A DNA stretch of 64,000 bases, taken from assembly GCA_963715745.1 (NCBI GenBank), contig OY970271.1, forward strand, positions 3,534,001-3,598,000. Reading direction: 5' to 3'. Shown piece after piece: positions 9,574-17,023 of the stretch. The first letter of the stretch is position 1. Each line of letters starts with the position of its first letter. The notes below the pieces were generated by a model. It made no database searches. It was given only the letters and a program-made list of their open reading frames with translations, and was not told the DNA's origin. The position numbers and the translations under genes are program-made. Source of the stretch: CAWGJF01 sp963715745 (GTDB lineage Bacteria; Bacteroidota; Ignavibacteria; Ignavibacteriales; Ignavibacteriaceae).

Positions 9574-10902
9574 ATGGATCTTCTTCAAAAGATAAATAAG
9601 AAAGAAGCAAAAATAGGAATCATCGGCCTTGGCTATGTAGGTCTGCCCCTTGGGCTTGCATTTGCTACAAAAGGTTTTGATGTACTTGGATTTGATCTTG
9701 ATGAAAGAAAAATAAAATATCTTGAGAAGAAACAAAGTTATATAAAGCACATTAAGACTGAAGATATTAAGAAAGCAATTGAAAATGGAAAACTAAAAGC
9801 CACTACAGATTTTGCCCGGCTTCCTGAAGTTGATGCAATTATTATTTGTGTTCCAACTCCACTTAATGAACATCGCGAACCTGATATGTCTTATGTAGAA
9901 AACACTGCACGGACAATCGGAAAGTATTTGCGGAAAGGTCAGCTTGTAACATTGGAATCAACAACATATCCTGGAACCACTGATGAGCTTCTACAGCCAA
10001 TCTTTGAAAATGCTGACTCCGCAAAAGGAAGTAAGTACGTTGTAGGAAGAGATTTCTATCTTGCATTCAGCCCTGAAAGAGAAGATCCAAATAATCCTAA
10101 TTACTCGACAGCAACAATACCCAAAGTTGTTGGCGGAGTTACAGAAAAATGTCTTGAGGTAGCCTTAGCTCTTTATAACCAGGTAATTGTAAAAACTGTT
10201 CCGGTTTCTTCACCAAGAGCAGCAGAAGCTACAAAACTTCTTGAAAATATTTTTCGTTCAGTTAACATTGCTTTAGTCAATGAATTGAAAATGGTATTCG
10301 ATAGAATGAATATCGATGTATGGGAAGTAATTGGGGCTGCTTCAACAAAACCGTTTGGCTACACTCCGTTTTATCCGGGACCGGGTTTAGGCGGGCACTG
10401 TATTCCAATTGATCCTTTCTACTTAACCTGGAAAGCAAGAGAATTTGAAATCAATACAAAGTTCATTGAATTGGCAGGAGAGATAAACACCTACCAACCA
10501 TACTATGTCGTTGAAAAATCAATCGAGGTTTTAAACAAGCACAAAAAAGCAATGAACGGTTCGAAGGTTTTAATACTTGGGGCATCTTACAAAAAAGATA
10601 TCGATGATATGCGTGAATCTCCTTCACTTAAGTTGATAGAGATTTTCCATGAGAGAGGTGCGAAGGTTGACTATTACGATCCGTATGTTCCAAAACTTCC
10701 AAAAACTCGCAAATATAATTACGATATGGAATCTATTGATTTGACAAAAGAAAGTGTTTCAAAATATGATTTGGTTGTTCTAAGTACAGATCACGAAGCA
10801 TTCGATTATAAGATGATTGCAAAAAACTCAAATCTAATTGTTGATACAAGGAATGCTTTCGAAAAGAAAAATATAGCTGGTAAAAATATTTACAAGTCTT
10901 AG
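9574..10902 (+). CDS. UDP-N-acetyl sugar 6-dehydrogenase (WbpA/WecC family)
   Basis: This 442-aa NAD-dependent nucleotide-sugar dehydrogenase oxidises C6 of a UDP-hexosamine to a uronic acid used in surface polysaccharide. It shows the Rossmann motif GLGYVGLPLG near residue 20 and a central dimerisation domain. The catalytic segment GPGLGGHCIPIDP has Cys276, and the C-terminal UDP-binding domain has the KDIDDMRESPS motif. Length and the LGGHCIP motif fit the WbpA/WecC group better than UDP-glucose dehydrogenases, but the substrate cannot be fixed by eye. A GGAATTAAAG sequence precedes the ATG. It lies 25 kb away from the main polysaccharide locus. Confidence 0.88.
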   Translation: MDLLQKINKKEAKIGIIGLGYVGLPLGLAFATKGFDVLGFDLDERKIKYLEKKQSYIKHIKTEDIKKAIENGKLKATTDFARLPEVDAIIICVPTPLNEHREPDMSYVENTARTIGKYLRKGQLVTLESTTYPGTTDELLQPIFENADSAKGSKYVVGRDFYLAFSPEREDPNNPNYSTATIPKVVGGVTEKCLEVALALYNQVIVKTVPVSSPRAAEATKLLENIFRSVNIALVNELKMVFDRMNIDVWEVIGAASTKPFGYTPFYPGPGLGGHCIPIDPFYLTWKAREFEINTKFIELAGEINTYQPYYVVEKSIEVLNKHKKAMNGSKVLILGASYKKDIDDMRESPSLKLIEIFHERGAKVDYYDPYVPKLPKTRKYNYDMESIDLTKESVSKYDLVVLSTDHEAFDYKMIAKNSNLIVDTRNAFEKKNIAGKNIYKS

Positions 10903-10905
10903 ATG

Positions 10906-12006
10906 TTATATTATTTTTTCAATCTCTTTCAGAACTGAATCAGGGGTAATTGATTCCATGCACGAAAATTCTTCGGTACAATTTCTTTTATAATAACATT
11001 TACACTTAAATGAAGGAGTCAGTTTGACTCCCTTTTTGTATAAATAAAGTTCTGCAGCCGAAGTCGGTCCCACCAGAACAATTAATTTTTTGCCCATAGC
11101 AGTAGCTATATGCAAAGCAAATGTGTCACAAGTTATAACAAGATCACATTCATTTACAATTGCAGCAAATTCAAAAACAGGATTTTCAGTCCCGGTATCA
11201 ATTAAAAACGGGAATTTTGTTTTTAGATTTTGAATTCTTTCTGATTCTTCCGGTCCGCCAAGTAATAGTAAATTATAATTTTTCTTCCCCAGAGTTTTTA
11301 TCAACAGTTCCCAGTGTTTTTTCGGCCAGCCTTTACTGGGCCATTTCGGACCAACACCAACATTCAATCCAATTGTTTTCAATTTTTTGTTCAAGCCGGA
11401 ATTATTCAATCGTTTCGAAACAATCTTTATAGTTTCTTCAGGAACAAAAAGCTGCGGTTGAGAAATCGGATCTGGGAATCCAAGAATGTCATACATTATC
11501 TGATGATAGGATTTTGTATTCGTCTTTTTGAAATTATCAAAAGCACTCATTTCAAGCCAAACACTAGCACCTTCAGAAGTTGGTTCAATAAATCCTTTTT
11601 CATTCAGAATAAAACCGATTTTCTTTTCACTGTTTGCCATCGCTGCAATTGAAGAGCTGATTTTTGATGTGTCAAGATTTATAACCTGATCAAACTTTTC
11701 AGTTTTAATTCTGAAATAAGCATCATCCTCAACAACAAGTAATTCATCAACAAATTTATTGTTACTAAAAAGCTGTTTTGAATTTTTTCTTGTACACCAG
11801 GTTATAAAAGAATCAGGGTATTTTTTCTTTAATGGAGGAAGGATAGAAGTGGTTCTTAGAACATCACCAATTGCATCCAGCTTTACAATTAATATTTTAA
11901 TTTTGATTGGACTATAATAATTGCAATCATCACAAACAATGCCTTCTGTTTTATTAAAGACACAAGGTTTATCACCGTGAAAATATCTGCAATCGAGCTT
12001 TAACAT
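10906..12006 (-). CDS. Glycosyltransferase family 9 (heptosyltransferase-like) with N-terminal Cys cluster
   Basis: This 366-aa GT9-like enzyme has the opening motif LDAIGDVLRTTSILP, the GVGPKWPSKGWPKKHW nucleotide-sugar site and the LLLGGPEE and VITCDTFALHIATAMG segments of the C-terminal domain. A roughly 30-residue N-terminal piece carries four Cys (6, 15, 25, 28) ending in CDDC. A second cluster of four Cys lies near the C-terminus, in CKCYYKRNC and a following SCM. Together these could form a structural metal site or disulphides; typical LPS heptosyltransferases lack them. It probably adds a sugar to a lipid or protein acceptor at the cytoplasmic face of the inner membrane. It is convergent with the dehydrogenase, with a 3-bp gap. 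Confidence 0.82.
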   Translation of the reverse strand: MLKLDCRYFHGDKPCVFNKTEGIVCDDCNYYSPIKIKILIVKLDAIGDVLRTTSILPPLKKKYPDSFITWCTRKNSKQLFSNNKFVDELLVVEDDAYFRIKTEKFDQVINLDTSKISSSIAAMANSEKKIGFILNEKGFIEPTSEGASVWLEMSAFDNFKKTNTKSYHQIMYDILGFPDPISQPQLFVPEETIKIVSKRLNNSGLNKKLKTIGLNVGVGPKWPSKGWPKKHWELLIKTLGKKNYNLLLLGGPEESERIQNLKTKFPFLIDTGTENPVFEFAAIVNECDLVITCDTFALHIATAMGKKLIVLVGPTSAAELYLYKKGVKLTPSFKCKCYYKRNCTEEFSCMESITPDSVLKEIEKII

Positions 12007-12153
12007 AAAAATTGTATTTTCTGGATTAAAACTTTGAATACAAATATAAAGAAGTATCGTTATAAAGAGTTATAGTACTGGTTTTAATTAATCGAAGTAA
12101 ATATTGAAAACGAATTATTTACAACTTTGTCTTTACTAAATACGCTTCAAGAT

Positions 12154-13425
12154 CTAAACAAAATTTTTTAATTCAGAATTTACTTGTACAAAAACTTGTG
12201 TAATGGGGATTTTTTTTTCTTTAGCTATCGTAGCGCAGGAATCATATTCAGGAGTTAATCTTTTTTTTCCTGAAGGCAAAATAACTTCTTTAACTTTTAT
12301 TTTTCCCAGAGAAGTATTCATCTCTTTAACTTCTCGTTTTAAAATGTTTCTTGCAACCGGATAATACCTTAAACCAATTGAAGTTGTATTTTCCAAAATA
12401 AAATTACTGATTGTTGAGATATTTTTTTCATTAACTAATGCAGAAACTAATAGACCGGGACGTCCTTTTTTCATTATAACCTGCGTAAAGTAAAAATCGA
12501 GAGCACCCTTATCAAGCAGTTGCTGTTGAAATTCAAGACCAATTACCTCAGAAGATATATCGTCTATGTTGGTTTCGATTATATAAATACTATCCTGTTT
12601 TTCTGAATTTGACTTACACAAACTGATTCTTAAAACATTCGGATGTTTGAAATCTTTCTCTCCTGGACCGTAACCAGTTTTTTCTTCAATTAACGTTGGG
12701 ATATTAAATTCAGGATTCAAATATCTCAAGATGGCAGCACCAGTTGGAGTTGTCATCTCACCATCAGCATCACCAGCATAAGTTGGGATACCCAATAGCA
12801 ATTCTTTCGTAGCGGGACATGGAATTGGCAGTTTTCCATGTTCAGTCATTGCAAACCCTTTTCCTGTTCGAATGTCTGTAACATATGATTTCTGAATGTT
12901 AAGCTTGTCAAGTAAAAAAGCTGAGCCAACAATATCAAGAATAGAATCGATTGCACCAACTTCGTGAAAATGAATTGTGTTAATATCAACTCCGTGAACT
13001 TTTGCTTCAGCTTCGCCAAGCAACAAAAATATTTTTTTTGAAATTTCTTTAGTCTTGTCAGAAAGATCTGCTTCATCAATTATTTTGTAAATATCATTTA
13101 AATGCCGGTGATGATGAGAATGCTTTTCCTGATGTATTACCAAATCTTCGTGATTGTGTGTGTGATTATGGTTATGATGATGACGATCGTGTTTAGAGAA
13201 AATATCGTGATTTGCTTCCTGATATTCATTATTATCAATTATCTTAATATGCTTGCAGGCGATTCCGTTTTTATTAACATCTGAAATTTTAACCTCAACA
13301 TTCTTAAGATGAAGTTTAAATGGTAATTTAACCAATTCGTCATACGAATGTGTTAATTCAGCTAAAGCTCCCAGAAACATATCACCGCTTAATCCGGAGA
13401 AGGCTTCAATTTTTAGAATGCTCAT
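12154..13425 (-). CDS. larC: Nickel-pincer cofactor cyclometallase LarC
   Basis: LarC inserts nickel, in a CTP-dependent step, into the thiolated pyridinium cofactor made by LarB and LarE. The start MSILKIEAFSGLSGDMF at 13425 was chosen because it is the family's normal N-terminus and lies 4 bp after the larB stop; a farther upstream start would run into larB. A His-rich loop at about residues 73-108 has 15 His in 36 residues and is the likely nickel-binding or storage segment. The motifs FHEVGAIDSILDIVGSA and TPTGAAILRYL are intact. In Lactiplantibacillus plantarum larC is split and joined by frameshifting; here it is one uninterrupted frame. No larA is present nearby. Confidence 0.93.
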   Translation of the reverse strand: MSILKIEAFSGLSGDMFLGALAELTHSYDELVKLPFKLHLKNVEVKISDVNKNGIACKHIKIIDNNEYQEANHDIFSKHDRHHHNHNHTHNHEDLVIHQEKHSHHHRHLNDIYKIIDEADLSDKTKEISKKIFLLLGEAEAKVHGVDINTIHFHEVGAIDSILDIVGSAFLLDKLNIQKSYVTDIRTGKGFAMTEHGKLPIPCPATKELLLGIPTYAGDADGEMTTPTGAAILRYLNPEFNIPTLIEEKTGYGPGEKDFKHPNVLRISLCKSNSEKQDSIYIIETNIDDISSEVIGLEFQQQLLDKGALDFYFTQVIMKKGRPGLLVSALVNEKNISTISNFILENTTSIGLRYYPVARNILKREVKEMNTSLGKIKVKEVILPSGKKRLTPEYDSCATIAKEKKIPITQVFVQVNSELKNFV

Positions 13426-13429
13426 AAAT

Positions 13430-14083
13430 TCAATGTTTGTTATTAATAATTCTGATGGCTGCCATTGCCGCACCGTATCCATTATCGATATTTACAACAG
13501 TAACACCGTTTGCACAGCTGGAAAGCATTGAATTTAATGCAGCTCTACCACCTTTGCTGACCCCATATCCCACACTTGCCGGAACAGCAATTATAGGTTG
13601 TGGAAACAAACCGCCAACAACTGTAGGTAATGCGCCTTCAAATCCGGCTATTACAATTATAACTTTATATGATTTTATTTCATCAACATTTTCCAGTAAT
13701 CTATGAACACCCGCTACTCCAATATCCTGAAACCGTTTTGCTTCCCTGCCAAAAAAAAGCAGTGAATAGTATACTTCATTCACCAAATATTGATCAGAAG
13801 TGCCGGCAGTTAAAATTGCTACTTCCCCATTTACAGGATTGGATGGAAATTCTCCAACCATAAAGACCCGGCTAATTCCATCATAAAAACTTTGTGGAAA
13901 TTCTTTTTGTAATTTTTTAGCTTTTTTATTTTGAACTTTTGTTATCAATACCTGGTGATTATTTTCTTTGAAATCATTTATGATTGCAGAAATCTGTTCA
14001 ACAGATTTTGAAGCTCCAAAAACTATTTCCTGAAACCCGGTTCTATCTTTTCTTTTATGGTCTATGTTGAAATTTTTGCTCAA
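13430..14083 (-). CDS. larB: Pyridinium-3,5-biscarboxylic acid mononucleotide synthase LarB
   Basis: This 217-aa protein has a PurE-like C-terminal fold. LarB carboxylates and hydrolyses nicotinic acid adenine dinucleotide in the first step of nickel-pincer cofactor synthesis. Supporting segments are ILTAGTSDQYLVNE, the DIGVAGVHRLL stretch, the IVIAGFEGALPTVVGGL loop and PASVGYGVSKGG. The start is TTG, overlapping the larE stop as TTGA, with AGGGTG about 6-10 nt upstream. This coupling fits the fixed stoichiometry of an E-B-C operon. Confidence 0.93.
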   Translation of the reverse strand: MSKNFNIDHKRKDRTGFQEIVFGASKSVEQISAIINDFKENNHQVLITKVQNKKAKKLQKEFPQSFYDGISRVFMVGEFPSNPVNGEVAILTAGTSDQYLVNEVYYSLLFFGREAKRFQDIGVAGVHRLLENVDEIKSYKVIIVIAGFEGALPTVVGGLFPQPIIAVPASVGYGVSKGGRAALNSMLSSCANGVTVVNIDNGYGAAMAAIRIINNKH

Positions 14084-14898
14084 GCCATCACCCTATTTAA
14101 TTTGCCGGAAACAAATCCTTCATTATCGATCTCGCAATCAAAAAAACCTAATTGATTTATTTTTATTTTAATTTCGTTTTCAACTTTGATTAAATCCCGT
14201 AATCTGTCTTTGGGAACTTCAATTTTTGCAATATTATTAAAGTGTCTCACACGAACTTCGGTGAAACCTAGATCATTCAAAAAATTTTCCGCGCTTTCTA
14301 TTTGTCTTAATTTTTCAATTGTAACTTCCTGTCCATATGGAATTCTGCTACTCAAACATGGACTCGCCGGTTTATCCCATGTCGAAAGATTAAAATATTT
14401 TGCAACTTCTCTAACATCATTTTTAGTAAAATCACAATCTGCCAAAGGTGTAAGAACCTTAAATTCATTTGCAGCTTTTATCCCTGGTCTGTAATCATTT
14501 AAATCATCTTTATTTTGTCCGTTCAATATTGAAGTGTCTGGAAATTTTTCGGCAATCATTTTCAGCTCATCGTACAGGTTAGTCTTACAGAAATAACATC
14601 TGTTTAAAGGATTTGAAAAATACCTTGGATCTTCAATTTCTTTAGTCTCAATAACTTGAAGTTTTATATCATTTGCATTGCAGAAATTAATTGCATCTTC
14701 CAAATCTCTTTTTTTCAAACTTGCCGAAGCTGAAATAACTGCAACAACTTTTTCTTTCCCAAGATATTTTCTTGCAAGAAATAAAGTCAAACAGGAATCA
14801 ACACCGCCTGAAAAAGCAATAATAACTTTATCAGTTTGATTTTGAAACCATTGTTCAACCTTATTTAATTTATCCAAACTTTTATTCATATTATTCAA
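14080..14898 (-). CDS. larE: Pyridinium-bisthiocarboxylate sulfur transferase LarE
   Basis: This 272-aa PP-loop ATPase activates the LarB product and adds sulfur to both carboxylates. The PP-loop is SGGVDS (30-35). Three Cys are placed as CYFC (Cys101, Cys104) plus Cys181 in the KPASPCLSSRIPYG segment. The single-Cys LarE of L. plantarum sacrifices its own sulfur at the site equivalent to Cys181, whereas three-Cys LarE proteins are reported to carry a [4Fe-4S] cluster. The pattern here suggests the cluster type. It is the first gene of the larE-larB-larC operon. Confidence 0.92.
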   Translation of the reverse strand: MNNMNKSLDKLNKVEQWFQNQTDKVIIAFSGGVDSCLTLFLARKYLGKEKVVAVISASASLKKRDLEDAINFCNANDIKLQVIETKEIEDPRYFSNPLNRCYFCKTNLYDELKMIAEKFPDTSILNGQNKDDLNDYRPGIKAANEFKVLTPLADCDFTKNDVREVAKYFNLSTWDKPASPCLSSRIPYGQEVTIEKLRQIESAENFLNDLGFTEVRVRHFNNIAKIEVPKDRLRDLIKVENEIKIKINQLGFFDCEIDNEGFVSGKLNRVMA

Positions 14899-15412
14899 TT
14901 CAAATTTCTGAAATACACTTTTTGTTTAATTTACTTTTAACGAAAATATAGTTATTCGTTTAACAAATAATTATGAAAATTGATTCCAAATTTTCTGGGA
15001 ATTTTTAAAAAGAATCGAATCAAGAATTAAGAAAAATCAAAATAACGAACAAATATTAACATAAATTATACCATTTCTCCTATTTATTCCACTCTTAAAT
15101 ATTTTAATTTTTCTGCTAAATAATAAAACAAATCCTATTGCTTATATTGGAAAGTTCTTTATTTATTAATCAATATTATTGAGTTGTTAATTTGTTTTGA
15201 AATCTTTAACTGTTAAAAGGTAGCATTCTTGAATCCATATATTTGCGATATCATTTTTTAATAATCACCAAATTTGAACAAAATTATCATTAAGGTACAT
15301 TAAGAATATTTTATTATATGAAAATAGAAAAATCAATCAGTATTTTAGTGGTATATTGATTGAGAAATGATATTTTAACTTTTATTAAATTGCCTATAGA
15401 GGACTAATAACA
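14899..15412. other. Intergenic region between larE and the GNAT gene
   Basis: These 514 bp of AT-rich sequence separate two divergent operons. No RNA gene or convincing ORF was seen. The only distinctive element is the -24/-12-like motif at 15349-15363, which faces the GNAT gene. Confidence 0.5.
15349..15363 (+). promoter_or_regulatory. Sigma-54-like -24/-12 element upstream of GNAT gene
   Basis: TGGTATATTGATTGA has GG and G separated by exactly 10 bases, with TTG at the proximal end. It lies about 50 bp upstream of the GNAT start. The usual -12 C is A here. It is nearly identical to the element at 16899. Confidence 0.35.
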
Positions 15413-16126
15413 ATGAATGATTATGAACTTAAAGTAATGAATAATATTACGATTGAAACGGTTACTAAGGGAATTATTGACGAGACTTCGAAATGGGATT
15501 TTAAACCCGCTGATTATATCACACTTGTTAATGCTTTGCTTGATCTGTCACTAAATAAACCACCTTCGGAACCACAAAATGGACAACAACAATCTGAAAA
15601 AAATCAGTTAGTTAATATTGAATTCCCACTAATTGGTGAGCAAGTCAGAATAAATAGATTCGATAAAGATAAAGATTATAAAATTGCTAAAAGATGGCTT
15701 GATGATAGTTTTGGAAGATGGTTTTTACTCTCCCGTTCTTATTCGAGAGACACGACTTTTACAGAATTAATTGAAGATGAAAGAAATCTACTTGGTTTAA
15801 TTTCTTTAAATGATTCAACACCCATTGGGCTTATGGGTTATCTGGATTACGATACTAATCAGCATAAAGCTGAAATGAGAAAATTAATTGGAGAAGAAGA
15901 ACATCGTGGAAAAGGATTTGCAAAAGAAGCAACTAAATTATGGATCCAGTATGGAACAAATAATTTAGGATTAAAAAAAATATTTCTTAATACAATAGAA
16001 AATAACATAAGAAATGTGACTTTAAATAAAGAACTTGGATTTCAGATTGAAGGCATACTCAGAAAAGAATGTTTAATAGATAATAAATATTATGATTTGC
16101 TGCGTATGGGACTAATTGCTGAATAA
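15413..16126 (+). CDS. GNAT family N-acetyltransferase (RimJ/RimL-like) with N-terminal extension
   Basis: This 237-aa protein has a RimJ/RimL-type acetyltransferase domain from about residue 75 to the end. It contains the acetyl-CoA motif EEEHRGKGFAKEA near residues 164-176 and the closing NIRNVTLNKELGFQIEG pattern. The first ~70 residues form an acidic/polar extension with a Pro/Gln-rich linker (PPSEPQNGQQQ) that is not part of the fold. The acceptor may be an amino group of a protein, a sugar or a small molecule. The 20-bp gap to the DinB-like gene suggests one operon. AGAGGA lies a few bases upstream of the ATG. Confidence 0.75.
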   Translation: MNDYELKVMNNITIETVTKGIIDETSKWDFKPADYITLVNALLDLSLNKPPSEPQNGQQQSEKNQLVNIEFPLIGEQVRINRFDKDKDYKIAKRWLDDSFGRWFLLSRSYSRDTTFTELIEDERNLLGLISLNDSTPIGLMGYLDYDTNQHKAEMRKLIGEEEHRGKGFAKEATKLWIQYGTNNLGLKKIFLNTIENNIRNVTLNKELGFQIEGILRKECLIDNKYYDLLRMGLIAE

Positions 16127-16146
16127 AAGTTAACTAAGGGGAAACG

Positions 16147-16737
16147 ATGAACGCAATTCAATTCTTTAAACTTCACCACTACAAACTTCATTTTGAAAAA
16201 GGCGGACTCCAAAGTCGGATTGATGGTCTCACCGAAGAACAAATGAGATTATGCACAAATAATCTTAATTCCATTGCCTGGATGCTCTGGCATTTATCAA
16301 GATGTGAAGATGTAGGCATTAACAGGATCGTTTGTGAAAATTCTCAGGTGTTTGATAATGACAACTGGACTGAAAAACTGAACGTTTCCAGAAGAGATAT
16401 TGGAACTGGCATGACATTTCAGGAAGTTATTGATCTTAGTTCACAAATAAATATGAAAGCACTTCTCAATTACTATCTGGAAGTTACAAATAAAGTTCAA
16501 TCCCTAATTGAAAATCTAAAACCAGAAGATTTAGATAAAATCCCCTCTGCGGAATTTCTTCACAAAGTTTTATTCGATGAAGGTGCTCTGTACAAAAATA
16601 GTGAATGGGTAGCGGAACATTATTCAAATAAAACAAAGGGTTGGTTTCTTGGTCATCTTGGTCTAACACATAGCAAAGGGCATTTGGGACAAATCATCTT
16701 AATCAGAAAACTGATTGGACTAGGAAGTGGAGAGTAA
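16147..16737 (+). CDS. DinB/YfiT-like four-helix metalloprotein
   Basis: This 196-aa protein matches the DinB-like superfamily: a helical bundle with a metal site made by three His. His49 in WHLSR, and His175 and His179 in the HSKGHLGQI motif, are in the right places. Members act in thiol-dependent (bacillithiol/mycothiol) transfer, maleylpyruvate isomerisation or unknown chemistry; nothing here picks one. AAGGGGA precedes the ATG. It forms an apparent two-gene unit with the GNAT gene. Confidence 0.8.
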   Translation: MNAIQFFKLHHYKLHFEKGGLQSRIDGLTEEQMRLCTNNLNSIAWMLWHLSRCEDVGINRIVCENSQVFDNDNWTEKLNVSRRDIGTGMTFQEVIDLSSQINMKALLNYYLEVTNKVQSLIENLKPEDLDKIPSAEFLHKVLFDEGALYKNSEWVAEHYSNKTKGWFLGHLGLTHSKGHLGQIILIRKLIGLGSGE

Positions 16738-16898
16738 ATCCTGAAAGCACAACTCACCTCCAAAGTAAAATAGCAGTTCAACATACTACATTTCTATCCG
16801 GGCAAACAATAAATTTAATGCTGCCTCAGAATGATACCGTTTCTTAAAAAGACTTTCATTTAACTACATATTTAGCCAAAAAAGCATCAAAATTCTAA

Positions 16899-16913
16899 TG
16901 GTATAGTGATTGA
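16899..16913 (+). promoter_or_regulatory. Sigma-54-like -24/-12 element upstream of the first Ycf48-like gene
   Basis: TGGTATAGTGATTGA shows GG-N10-GA with TTG. It lies 111 bp before the ATG of the secreted repeat protein in an otherwise empty 286-bp gap. It differs from the element at 15349 by one base. Confidence 0.4.
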
Positions 16914-17023
16914 ATTAGTGCTTTGTCACGTTGAGCTTAAACTGGTTGGTGTCAATAAATTCAAACTATATATACTGTTACTTTTTACCTATTTAATTAA
17001 TTTTTCTAAACATTGATGCATTA

